56,851 nt of DNA from Saprospiraceae bacterium (GTDB lineage Bacteria > Bacteroidota > Bacteroidia > Chitinophagales > Saprospiraceae): positions 1-56,851 of the forward strand of contig JAHDHW010000016.1 in NCBI GenBank assembly GCA_020631105.1, given 5' to 3'. The position numbers and the translations under genes are program-made. Positions 1 through 9,689 of the stretch are shown piece after piece. The notes beneath the pieces are model-generated. The model searched no databases. It was not told the origin of the DNA and saw only the letters and a list, made by a program, of their open reading frames with translations. Numbering within the stretch: position 1 is the stretch's first letter; every line of letters starts with the position of its first letter.

Positions 1-60
1 TAAATGATCAACGGTCATAGCGAGCCGTAGGCGAGTGAAGATCAGCGAATAAAGAAGAGA
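1..60 (-). repeat. intergenic repeat copy A (core CAGCGAATAAA at 43-53)
   Basis: The core CAGCGAATAAA lies at 43-53 on the plus strand. It is preceded by GC-rich imperfect palindromic sequence containing GCCGTAGGC. Read on the minus strand, the core (TTTATTCGCTG) begins about 19 nt after the stop codon of the alanine dehydrogenase-like gene. It is one of five copies in this window; the palindromic part may continue beyond the left edge. Confidence 0.6.
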
Positions 61-72
61 AGACTTTAGCTT

Positions 73-1302
73 TTAGAAACTGGTTGTAATGAGTAGGTCC
101 AAATCCGTATACTTGATTTTGAAACGTTGGCTCAGGTATTCATTGGTCAGACAACCTTTGTAAGTGTAGACTCCATGTCGAAGTCCCGGATGAGTTCCGA
201 TCAGGCGTTCAATACTTCCGGTATCTCCTGCTTGCAAAAGAATGGGCGTAAGGATATTACTCACGGCAATAGATGCAGTACGTGCTACTCGTGAAGCAAC
301 ATTAGGGACGCAATAGTGAATGACATCATGCTTACGGAAAGTAGGTTTGTCATGCGTCGTAACTTCAGAAGTAGCAAAACACCCACCTTGATCAATACTC
401 ACATCTACAATGACGGACCCAGCCTTCATCTTCATGATAATTTCCTCACTAACGATGATAGGCGTGCGACCGGTTTGAGAGTGGATTGCCCCGATGGCGA
501 TATCAGTCGTGGTCAACTCTTTTTCGAGCTGCATTGGATTGAGCGAAGAGGTATTTAGTGGTCGGCCAACGAGGTGTTGAAGCCGCATCAATTTGTAAAT
601 ATCATTATCAAAAATGCGAACCTCTGCTCCCAAACCTAAGGCCGCTCGTGTAGCAAATTCTGCAACAACCCCCGCACCAAGAATAACCACTTTTGCTGGT
701 GGCACTCCGGATATTCCTCCAAGTAGTACACCTTTACCGCCGCTTGTACTCGTTAGCAACTCTGCTGCGGTTAACATCGCACTCAACCCAGCCATCTCGC
801 TCATAATCCTTACAATCGGAAAGGAACCCACATCGTCCCGGATGTATTCCATTGCCAGGGCAATAACCCGCTTTTGTTTGAGTCGACTGATATAATCCGC
901 AGTAATGATTGGAATTTGCAGTGGAGAGATCAGAATCTGGTTAGGCCGTAGATATTCAAGCTCTTCCATCGTAGGTGGAGCGACCTTGATAATAATATCT
1001 GCTTTGTAAACCTGCTCTGTGCTATAAGCGATATCTGCGCCTACTTCTGAGAATGCATGATCAGAATAATTTGCATTCTTACCGGCGTCTTTTTCAATAA
1101 CTACCCGATGCCCGTAACCAATCAAAGTAGCTACCGAAGCGGGGACCAATGCCACCCGGTTTTCCTGCATCGTCACTTCTTTAGGGATCCCAATATAAAG
1201 CTTATTAGGTTTACGCTGCAATTGCAGCATTTCAGTTTGCGTTTGAAATCGACCTTCTGTAAAAACCTTTGGTATCGGAATGCGCTTCTGCTTTTCGCTC
1301 AT
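73..1302 (-). CDS. alanine dehydrogenase-like protein (AlaDH/PNT family)
   Basis: 409 aa. AlaDH/PNT N-terminal domain begins near residue 37 (IGIPKE, then ENRVALVP at 47-54 with the substrate-binding Arg). The NAD-binding Rossmann motif VVILGAGVVAEFA is at 205-217, followed by the family motif VDVSIDQGGC. Alanine dehydrogenase interconverts alanine and pyruvate with NAD in the cytoplasm. Two oddities: a roughly 36-residue N-terminal extension beyond the usual ~370-aa enzyme, and by eye alignment to Bacillus Ald the catalytic His of FTYLHLA is replaced by Gln129 (ISPLQI), while the catalytic Lys appears kept (Lys106). It could therefore be a divergent paralogue with another activity. The ATG at 1300-1302 lies 59 bp after tsaE and both probably share the tsaE promoter. 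Confidence 0.8.
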   Translation of the reverse strand: MSEKQKRIPIPKVFTEGRFQTQTEMLQLQRKPNKLYIGIPKEVTMQENRVALVPASVATLIGYGHRVVIEKDAGKNANYSDHAFSEVGADIAYSTEQVYKADIIIKVAPPTMEELEYLRPNQILISPLQIPIITADYISRLKQKRVIALAMEYIRDDVGSFPIVRIMSEMAGLSAMLTAAELLTSTSGGKGVLLGGISGVPPAKVVILGAGVVAEFATRAALGLGAEVRIFDNDIYKLMRLQHLVGRPLNTSSLNPMQLEKELTTTDIAIGAIHSQTGRTPIIVSEEIIMKMKAGSVIVDVSIDQGGCFATSEVTTHDKPTFRKHDVIHYCVPNVASRVARTASIAVSNILTPILLQAGDTGSIERLIGTHPGLRHGVYTYKGCLTNEYLSQRFKIKYTDLDLLITTSF

Positions 1303-1361
1303 ACTATCGTTAGGCTAGGTAAAGTTAAGGGTGCAGCCAAATATTTACTTATAAGGCAACC

Positions 1362-1787
1362 TTACAAAAATATCATTTTTCTTTTTGAATTCTCGATAAT
1401 TTGAATGTTTATTTGAACCGCATCATCTGGCAAAATCGGATCGATCAGTTGAGGCCATTCAATAAAACAATACCGATTATCATACAAACAATCTTCGATC
1501 CCGATATTAATTGCTTCTTCTAGTGAATTTAAGCGATAAAGATCGATGTGGTACAGAAAATCTTCTTGAGGTTCGTTCTCCGAAAAGGGATACTGATTAA
1601 TCAAAGAAAAAGTAGGGCTTGTCACTTTATCTTCTATACCCAGTTTTTTGCATATTTCCTGGATAAAGGTTGTTTTTCCTGCTCCAATTTCGCCTGTAAA
1701 GGTCCATTTCCTCCTTTCCCCGGCGTATTTAATCAATTGATCAGCAGCATGAGACAATTCTTCCAAACTGGAGAGTATAATTTCCAT
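1362..1787 (-). CDS. tsaE: tRNA threonylcarbamoyladenosine biosynthesis ATPase TsaE
   Basis: About 141 aa from the ATG at 1785-1787. The open frame extends 12 nt further to a TTG, but that TTG lies inside a strong TAnnTTTG promoter box, so the ATG is preferred. Walker A GEIGAGKTTF sits near residues 33-42, followed by TSPTFSLINQY and HIDLYRL, both hallmark TsaE motifs, and FIEWPQL near the C terminus. TsaE is the ATPase that works with TsaB and TsaD to make t6A37 on ANN-decoding tRNAs. Length is normal for the family. The upstream response-regulator gene ends at 1834, so this gene has its own promoter in a short gap. Confidence 0.93.
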   Translation of the reverse strand: MEIILSSLEELSHAADQLIKYAGERRKWTFTGEIGAGKTTFIQEICKKLGIEDKVTSPTFSLINQYPFSENEPQEDFLYHIDLYRLNSLEEAINIGIEDCLYDNRYCFIEWPQLIDPILPDDAVQINIQIIENSKRKMIFL

Positions 1788-1796
1788 TTTTTTTCG

Positions 1797-1828
1797 CAAA
1801 TGTAATCGGAATTAGGAATTAGCGCAAA
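1797..1828 (-). promoter_or_regulatory. promoter of tsaE (TTTG-N20-TACATTTG)
   Basis: Minus strand: -33 element TTTG (plus 1825-1828), 20 bp spacer, then TACATTTG (plus 1797-1804), matching the Bacteroidota TTTG/TAnnTTTG consensus. The box ends only 9 nt before the tsaE ATG, so the transcript would be almost leaderless. Confidence 0.6.
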
Positions 1829-1833
1829 TTCTT

Positions 1834-2595
1834 CTAAATCGGAAATAAACTAACAGCTTTATTCAAGGTCTCTTTGTATTGAGCACCAACCTCAACCCTT
1901 GAGTCATCATCAAGCAGTAAATGACTATCTCCACGCACTCGGACATAAGCTTTGAGGTGAATCAGATTGATTATAGCTGATCGATGCACCCTAAGAAAAG
2001 TCGAATAATTAAGTTTATCCATACAATCCTTAAGGCTCATTGTACATTCTAATTTTTCTCCGGAAGTTAAATAAATGGTAGTGTATCTTCCCTGTGCGGA
2101 TTCAACACGGCATATTTCTTTTACTTGTAGATACAATAGTCCCTTAAAAGTTGGAAAGACAATCCTGGAATTGTTGTTTTTTTCGCTGATGTACCGACTC
2201 TGAAACTGCCCGAACTCCTCCTGCCGCTTGCGGCGAACCTTTTGAAATACCTCGACCAATTCATCTATACTTACGGGTTTTAATAAATACCCAATAGCAT
2301 CTGCTTTATGCGCTTTGAGGGCATACTTCTCATATGCGGTTACGAACACCGTTTCAAAATGTACTTCGTCAAAATACTCAATCAGACTAAACCCAGAGTA
2401 GTTTGGCATTTCAATATCTAAAAATACGACATCAGGTTCATGCTTTTGGATTTCTTTCACTCCATTGAGTACATCATTTGCTAAGCCAACTACTACCACA
2501 TCGTCAATAAACCCTTCAATCAGGTGTTTTAGGGTCTCCCGACTTTTGATTTCATCATCAACTATAACTACGTTTAATTTTTCAACCATATCCAT
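1834..2595 (-). CDS. LytTR-family two-component response regulator
   Basis: 253 aa. Receiver domain at residues 5-125: acidic pocket VDDE near 13-16, phospho-acceptor Asp60 in VFLDIEMP, and the conserved Lys in YLLKPVS. A LytTR DNA-binding domain covers about 150-250 (VESAQGRYTTIYL, FLRVHRSAIINL). It lies 56 bp downstream of the sensor kinase gene on the same strand, so the two form a cognate pair. A stem-loop enclosing the kinase stop codon separates them. An alternative start is Met3. Target genes cannot be told from the sequence. Confidence 0.92.
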   Translation of the reverse strand: MDMVEKLNVVIVDDEIKSRETLKHLIEGFIDDVVVVGLANDVLNGVKEIQKHEPDVVFLDIEMPNYSGFSLIEYFDEVHFETVFVTAYEKYALKAHKADAIGYLLKPVSIDELVEVFQKVRRKRQEEFGQFQSRYISEKNNNSRIVFPTFKGLLYLQVKEICRVESAQGRYTTIYLTSGEKLECTMSLKDCMDKLNYSTFLRVHRSAIINLIHLKAYVRVRGDSHLLLDDDSRVEVGAQYKETLNKAVSLFPI

Positions 2596-2635
2596 TACTT
2601 ATGCTTGCACTACAGATTTAGATTTATACTGACGT

Positions 2636-2668
2636 CGAAGCGGTTTGCTTTTTAGGCAAACCACTTCG
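2636..2668 (-). promoter_or_regulatory. stem-loop enclosing the stop codon of the sensor kinase gene
   Basis: Two 13-nt arms (2636-2648 and 2656-2668) pair with a single G-U in the transcript and a 7-nt loop (CTAAAAA) that contains most of the kinase TAA. No U-tract follows on the minus strand, so it is not a standard terminator. It may tune translation or stability at the kinase/regulator junction. Confidence 0.5.
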
Positions 2669-5606
2669 CATCAGTTATATGTTGAGTTTTATTCCTGCTA
2701 AATTGATTGTGTACTCTTACCGTCACCTTGGTACCTGAGGGTTTTCCATCCAAGATCATATCTTCGATATTTAGCTGAAGAGTATCCCGGTGTGCAGAGT
2801 TAAACACTCTAAGCCGTTCCTGAGTCAAACTAGTCGATTTTGACTTATATAATCGAGGATTACTTTTTCGAATTTCACTAGACCTTTCCCGTCCGATACC
2901 ATTATCTTCTATTTCGCAGATTAAGTAGCTATTGCTTTCATAAAAGCGTACATACAATTGTTTGTTTCCCTCTTTATGCATTAGGCCATGCTTAATGGCA
3001 TTTTCAACAAATGGTTGGATCAGCATTGGCGGTAGCTGAGCATCCAAAAGTAAATCCTGATCAACATCTATCGTATAATTAAAACCCTCTCCGAAACGTA
3101 ATGCCTCAAGACTCAGGTAAAGCTCTAATGTTTCGATTTCTTTTTTCAGGGATATGCTTTCTTTATCCGAAATGTTGAGAATATTCCTCATAAGCCGGGC
3201 AAATTGCGAAAGATATCGATTTGTAGAGCGAACATCTCGCTTAACGACAAATTCTTGAATGGAGTTTAGCGCATTAAATACAAAATGCGGATTCATTTGA
3301 GCTCTAATCGCAGTCAATTGCGACGCTTTCAAATCTCTGGCTTGCTTACCTCTTCGTTTTATGTCGCGGTATACCAACCAAAGAAGCCCTAAACTAATTA
3401 AACTAATGAGAATCTTAAACCACAAACGTTGGGAAAGTGGTGCCTGAATATTAAACTCAATCCTTTGTATTGCAGACCAGTTTGTATTCATCGTTTTAGC
3501 TCTCACCAAAAAGGTATAAGCCCCCGGAGGAATAGACGGGTATTGCGCCAAACTTACGGCTGTCCGGTTCCATCCTTTATCCAGTCCGCTCATTTGATAC
3601 TCGTATACAATACTTGAATTATTCTTAAAGGTAATGCCGTTAAAGCCAATTGAGATATTATTTTCATCATGATCGAGGTAGTACTCCGAATGTAGTGTGG
3701 TATCTTTTTGGGCGATCCGAATGTTAGAAAATTCTAACCGTGGAGGAATTTTACTTAAGGCCGTAGTTTCATCAAAAAAGGCCAATCCTTTATTGGTGGC
3801 GATGTAAAATTTACCATCATACTTACTGATTCCGTTAATTTCGTTGGAAGGAATCCCATGATCTATTCCTAAAACGGTAACAGAATAATCTTTTTTATTG
3901 ATTCGATTTAATCCATTTTTTGTAGTTAACCAGATGAAGTTTTCGTCAATTAGAATATTACTACAAAAGTTACTTGAAAGGCCATTTTGAGTGGTTAAAT
4001 GATGTATCAAAGTATCTTGTTTTACATCATAAATGTATAGGCCATACTTCTGAGATGCAAAGCAAAAAACATCATTACCCAAAATTGCAATATCTCTTAT
4101 ATCCACCTGTATATCAACGTCTTGCAACTTAATCAATTCTCCATCAATATAATGTAGAGGTCCTTCTATTGTACCAAACCATATCTCATCATTAGATATA
4201 GGAAGCACCGCATAAGAGCGAACTCTCGCAATTTTTTTGATCCTTTTCTGCTTTTCTTTATAGCCAACAAAATCACCCGCACCGATCCAAAGCATCCCAT
4301 CATCTGTAAACGCAGCAGACTTCATTGCAAGGTTGGCTCCGTCATCCCGCCCTGAATAATTTTGATTGAAAGTAGTAATCCCAGAGGAAGTAATAAAATA
4401 ATTATTGCCTGCTTTATCTTGCTCGAAATCGTAAAGACGGTAGTTCTCTTTGAACAGCTTTCCAGCATGTTTAACCGTAAAATCAGCATTCAGCACTTTA
4501 TATTCATTATTATCAAAACCAAGCACAAACTCCTTATTTTTATTTTGCTTAACAAACCGCAACTGCTTATCTAAGCCATTCGAAACAAATGTTTGTACTT
4601 GTGTAGACGCTAGTTTGTACATCCCATTATGACTTGTTGTAAACCATAGGTTCTTTTCATAATCTTCCAGAAAAGAGCCCATTACCTCTCCGTCAAGGTG
4701 CATATGGTAAGCATAAGTTTCATCAGTATTTTTGGTTAACTGGATTAATCCATCACGTGTCAAAACCCAAAGATTCCCATTTGAATCTTCTCTTATCTCC
4801 GTTACAACCCTTCGATAAATATCTTGGAACTTGGCAAAACGAGGGTCGATTACCAGTCTTCCATCTTCAAACTTGTGGATGCCTTTTTTCATGGAAAACA
4901 ATGCTTCTCCTTTCAAGGTAAATACCGCATCTCCTAATCCATAACGGGTAGCATCTTTATAAGTGTGGAATGTTGATTGCTTACCTTCAAATTGTAAATA
5001 GCCTTCCTGACAAATAATCCGGATATTCCCATCCTCACTAGTATCAAAGACTTTCCGCCCGGATATTTGATCGATTGTCGCACCAAGCTTTATTTCGTAC
5101 AAAGAATCAAGACTATAATCAAAGCAATACAGGCCTTCATTGTTTATAATCCAGACTTCCGTTTCATTTACATTATAAATGCTCAAATGGTTATACATCT
5201 TTGGAGGAGTAATCTCTTCAAACTTGCGAAATGCATTGTTCTTATACAATGAAATAACTCCTCTTAAATCCTGCATCCAGATTGATCGGTTATCGTCTTT
5301 ATACAATTTGATCACCTCATTTTCAAGATTTCCCTGTATAGGTGGAGAATGATAACTTTTGCCGTCAAACCATACCATTCCTGCTTCTCCAGTTAACCAA
5401 ATATACCCGTCAATATCCTGCTCAATATCATACATATAACGAGAGGGTAAACCATCCTGATCTGTGAAATGCTGAAAAGCATACGTTTGTCCGATTAGCG
5501 CGGACAAGCTCAACGATAACATGCTACTTGACAGTAGCATTATTCGAAGAAATCTGGCACATTTTCCCGACTTTCGAAGTTCCAACAATCTGATAATGTT
5601 TCGCAC
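2652..5606 (-). CDS. beta-propeller sensor histidine kinase (Y_Y_Y domain, LytS-type kinase)
   Basis: 984 aa, a one-protein sensor of the type common in Bacteroidota. A signal peptide (about 1-43) is followed by a long periplasmic region with propeller-type repeats (DIDGYIWL, DSNGNLWVLT, DYEKNLWF, ENFIWLTT). A Y_Y_Y domain is at about 650-715, one membrane segment at about 725-745, then a His_kinase/LytS region (AQMNPHFVFNALNSIQEF near 770, phospho-acceptor His) and an HATPase domain (LIQPFVENAIKHGL near 865, DNGIG later). The open frame begins with GTG at 5604-5606; the start is uncertain, with Met23 an alternative. It phosphorylates, by inference, the LytTR regulator encoded downstream. The ligand is unknown. 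Confidence 0.9.
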   Translation of the reverse strand: MRNIIRLLELRKSGKCARFLRIMLLSSSMLSLSLSALIGQTYAFQHFTDQDGLPSRYMYDIEQDIDGYIWLTGEAGMVWFDGKSYHSPPIQGNLENEVIKLYKDDNRSIWMQDLRGVISLYKNNAFRKFEEITPPKMYNHLSIYNVNETEVWIINNEGLYCFDYSLDSLYEIKLGATIDQISGRKVFDTSEDGNIRIICQEGYLQFEGKQSTFHTYKDATRYGLGDAVFTLKGEALFSMKKGIHKFEDGRLVIDPRFAKFQDIYRRVVTEIREDSNGNLWVLTRDGLIQLTKNTDETYAYHMHLDGEVMGSFLEDYEKNLWFTTSHNGMYKLASTQVQTFVSNGLDKQLRFVKQNKNKEFVLGFDNNEYKVLNADFTVKHAGKLFKENYRLYDFEQDKAGNNYFITSSGITTFNQNYSGRDDGANLAMKSAAFTDDGMLWIGAGDFVGYKEKQKRIKKIARVRSYAVLPISNDEIWFGTIEGPLHYIDGELIKLQDVDIQVDIRDIAILGNDVFCFASQKYGLYIYDVKQDTLIHHLTTQNGLSSNFCSNILIDENFIWLTTKNGLNRINKKDYSVTVLGIDHGIPSNEINGISKYDGKFYIATNKGLAFFDETTALSKIPPRLEFSNIRIAQKDTTLHSEYYLDHDENNISIGFNGITFKNNSSIVYEYQMSGLDKGWNRTAVSLAQYPSIPPGAYTFLVRAKTMNTNWSAIQRIEFNIQAPLSQRLWFKILISLISLGLLWLVYRDIKRRGKQARDLKASQLTAIRAQMNPHFVFNALNSIQEFVVKRDVRSTNRYLSQFARLMRNILNISDKESISLKKEIETLELYLSLEALRFGEGFNYTIDVDQDLLLDAQLPPMLIQPFVENAIKHGLMHKEGNKQLYVRFYESNSYLICEIEDNGIGRERSSEIRKSNPRLYKSKSTSLTQERLRVFNSAHRDTLQLNIEDMILDGKPSGTKVTVRVHNQFSRNKTQHITDAKWFA

Positions 5607-5835
5607 TTGAATTATATTGATCCTAAAAGTAAAAATACATAAAAAATCATAAGCTTCCCTGGGTTTCGTTTTTCTTTAAAAATACTTGAAAATCAACGAA
5701 ATAAGCATCCTTTTGCCCTTTCTTCCGTTCTAACAATTATACCCTCTCTTTTATCGTTTAAGTATTGTGGAAAACTTTTCACTTTTTGCTTATACGAGGG
5801 GGCTCTCCAGCTATAAAAACCCATTAAATTTACGT

Positions 5836-5843
5836 ATCTTTGC
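5836..5843 (+). promoter_or_regulatory. -7 box of gyrB promoter (TATCTTTG)
   Basis: TATCTTTG matches TAnnTTTG and ends 23 nt before the gyrB ATG. No clear -33 TTTG is visible at the usual spacing. The 260-bp gap 5607-5866 otherwise holds AT-rich sequence and nothing else I can assign. Confidence 0.5.
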
Positions 5844-5860
5844 AGGATAGAAACTGTTGA

Positions 5861-7819
<1,959 letters not shown>

Positions 7820-7826
7820 TACCTTT

Positions 7827-7865
7827 AACTATCGACGCTTATTACCTTAATGAGCGTCGATAGTT
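7827..7865. terminator. hairpin between convergent gyrB and glycosyltransferase genes
   Basis: Perfect 13-bp stem (7827-7839 with 7853-7865, AACTATCGACGCT and its complement) with a 13-nt loop, directly between two convergent stop codons. The U-tracts are short on both strands. Probably a bidirectional terminator. Confidence 0.6.
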
Positions 7866-7866
7866 C

Positions 7867-9015
7867 TTATCTCACTACCCTGCCTTTCCATTTATACTCT
7901 TTTACAAACAAAGCCGAAGTCCCTACGACAACGATATACAGAATATGCATTAGCTGTGCCGGTATAAAATATCGCATCAAATCCTGCCTGTTAAAAAAGC
8001 TTGTTGTATTACGTAAAAGTAAATAATCGATTGCGCTCTTTGCGGTAAGTAGGATCAATGCCAATCCGAGGGCAACGGATCCAAGTATAAAAAAAAATCC
8101 AAGCGCAAAGAAGATTGACCAACAGTATAACCAAACCACTCCTAACATTGCGGTGACCTGCCATTCTTTGTAATCTGATGATTTTGAGGCCCAACGTATT
8201 CTTTGATGAAAAAAACTTTGGAGTGTGGGCTGAGCAGGTGTTATAACTGTCGCTGCTGCATTTTTTAAATAATGAATATCCTCCGGATATTTCTGCGCTA
8301 TCTTCTGCATCAGTAACATATCATCTCCGGAGGCCAAATGATCAATTCCCTGATACCCCCCGACCTGATTAAATACTTCCTTTGTAAAGCCTAAATTTGC
8401 CCCGTTACACATATTCATAAACCGTCCTTCGATGCCCGCACCAGTGATACCCATCATCCCCGTAAAATCTAAAGATTGAAAATATTCCAGAAGGGTTTTT
8501 TCTTCATGAAAATTAACTGGGGCCGCAATGAATTTAGCCTCCTTAACCTCAAAGATATGTGCCATTCTCTGAAGCCAACGATCAGGTACAATACAATCGC
8601 CATCTGTTGTTAAGATTAACCCTCCATTAGCCTCCTGTATTCCATATTCAAGGGCTTTCTTTTTGTAGGCTACCTGGATTTCCACCGCTGAAGCATCCGC
8701 CAACCGCAACACCTTCAATCGATCATCATTAACAGCTTGAAGCAGCTCAACAGTATTATCAGTTGAATAATCATCAACTACAATTAGCTCCAATAAATTT
8801 TTCGGAAAATCCTGTGAAAGTATAGAGTGAACGCAAGCCTCTATGTTTTGAGACTCATTACGGACAGGAATTACAACAGTGATCGTAGACGTCGGCACAA
8901 AGTCCTTGGGGGTCTCCCACACCTTCAATTTATTCCAATAATGTAAATATCGATACATGACTAAATAATAAGCCATGACCAATCCACCACAAATCAGAAA
9001 TGAAGTTATTTGCAA
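7867..9015 (-). CDS. membrane-bound glycosyltransferase family 2
   Basis: 382 aa. One N-terminal membrane segment (about 3-23), a GT-A catalytic domain (VVIPVRNES, VVDDYSTDNT, TTDGDCIVP with the DXD-like metal site, GDDMLLMQ, then QRIRWASK as the Q/RxxRW motif), and three or so C-terminal membrane segments (about 290-370). This architecture fits processive or polyprenyl-linked sugar transferases; the donor and acceptor cannot be inferred. The gene follows the 161-aa membrane protein by 24 bp, so the two are probably co-transcribed. No other polysaccharide genes are adjacent. Confidence 0.85.
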   Translation of the reverse strand: MQITSFLICGGLVMAYYLVMYRYLHYWNKLKVWETPKDFVPTSTITVVIPVRNESQNIEACVHSILSQDFPKNLLELIVVDDYSTDNTVELLQAVNDDRLKVLRLADASAVEIQVAYKKKALEYGIQEANGGLILTTDGDCIVPDRWLQRMAHIFEVKEAKFIAAPVNFHEEKTLLEYFQSLDFTGMMGITGAGIEGRFMNMCNGANLGFTKEVFNQVGGYQGIDHLASGDDMLLMQKIAQKYPEDIHYLKNAAATVITPAQPTLQSFFHQRIRWASKSSDYKEWQVTAMLGVVWLYCWSIFFALGFFFILGSVALGLALILLTAKSAIDYLLLRNTTSFFNRQDLMRYFIPAQLMHILYIVVVGTSALFVKEYKWKGRVVR

Positions 9016-9039
9016 GGGGCTAATGCCAGTTTGAAAAGA

Positions 9040-9525
9040 CTAATCAAAATATTGATCGTAATTATTAGAATCTTTTTTAGGTTTTGATTTTGGCTGAACA
9101 ATCTCCGGCAATTCCAGTCGAATTTCAGGTTGCTCTTCTACATCCATATCCATTTCTTCATATTCTACAAAATCACCGTATTTCTTCGTTTCAAACTCCG
9201 TCTTCATTTTATCAACTTTACGATACAACAAAGCTTTACCAAAAAGAAAACCAGCGATAATCGGAAAGCCAAATACACTTAGAAGTACTCCACCAATTCC
9301 CATTAAAGGATTGGTTTTAAGCAAATTCCATAGCCATTTACCATAATTAATGACAACATTATGATTGATCACTAAGGCTGCGACAAGTAAAAAAGGTGCT
9401 GCAATGCTTAGTAATTTAAATATACCCGTTGCAACCCAATACAAAGCGATAAACACCAAAACCATAAAAAGGATACTGGTAATAGAGTTGAATGGATTGA
9501 CATCTACTTTTCTTCTGATCATCAT
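9040..9525 (-). CDS. small membrane protein of unknown function
   Basis: 161 aa, not recognised. Hydrophobic segments at about 16-36, 38-56 and 75-97 suggest three membrane helices, followed by a charged cytoplasmic tail of about 60 residues rich in Glu, Asp, Lys and Pro (EEMDMDVEEQPE, PKSKPKKDS). Start could be Met1 or Met2. It is immediately upstream of the family 2 glycosyltransferase on the same strand, so a role in the same envelope process is possible but unsupported by any motif. Confidence 0.7.
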   Translation of the reverse strand: MMIRRKVDVNPFNSITSILFMVLVFIALYWVATGIFKLLSIAAPFLLVAALVINHNVVINYGKWLWNLLKTNPLMGIGGVLLSVFGFPIIAGFLFGKALLYRKVDKMKTEFETKKYGDFVEYEEMDMDVEEQPEIRLELPEIVQPKSKPKKDSNNYDQYFD

Positions 9526-9669
9526 TTATTTTTTACACTATTATTGGAAGGTTCCAACAAAATCTATACACCTAAAAATAAGTAATTGTTCAGAGAAAGC
9601 GTAGCACTTTAGATAAGTTACCTAAGACTTCGGATCGAATCGGTAATTATTTCGATAAACCAAAAGGAG

Positions 9670-9689
9670 GATAAATGTGCGGATTTATC
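9670..9689 (-). terminator. short hairpin after the ABC exporter gene
   Basis: GATAAAT / ATTTATC arms (9670-9676, 9683-9689) with a 6-nt loop directly after the stop codon; the downstream minus strand continues CCTCCTTTTGG. A weak terminator candidate only. Confidence 0.3.
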
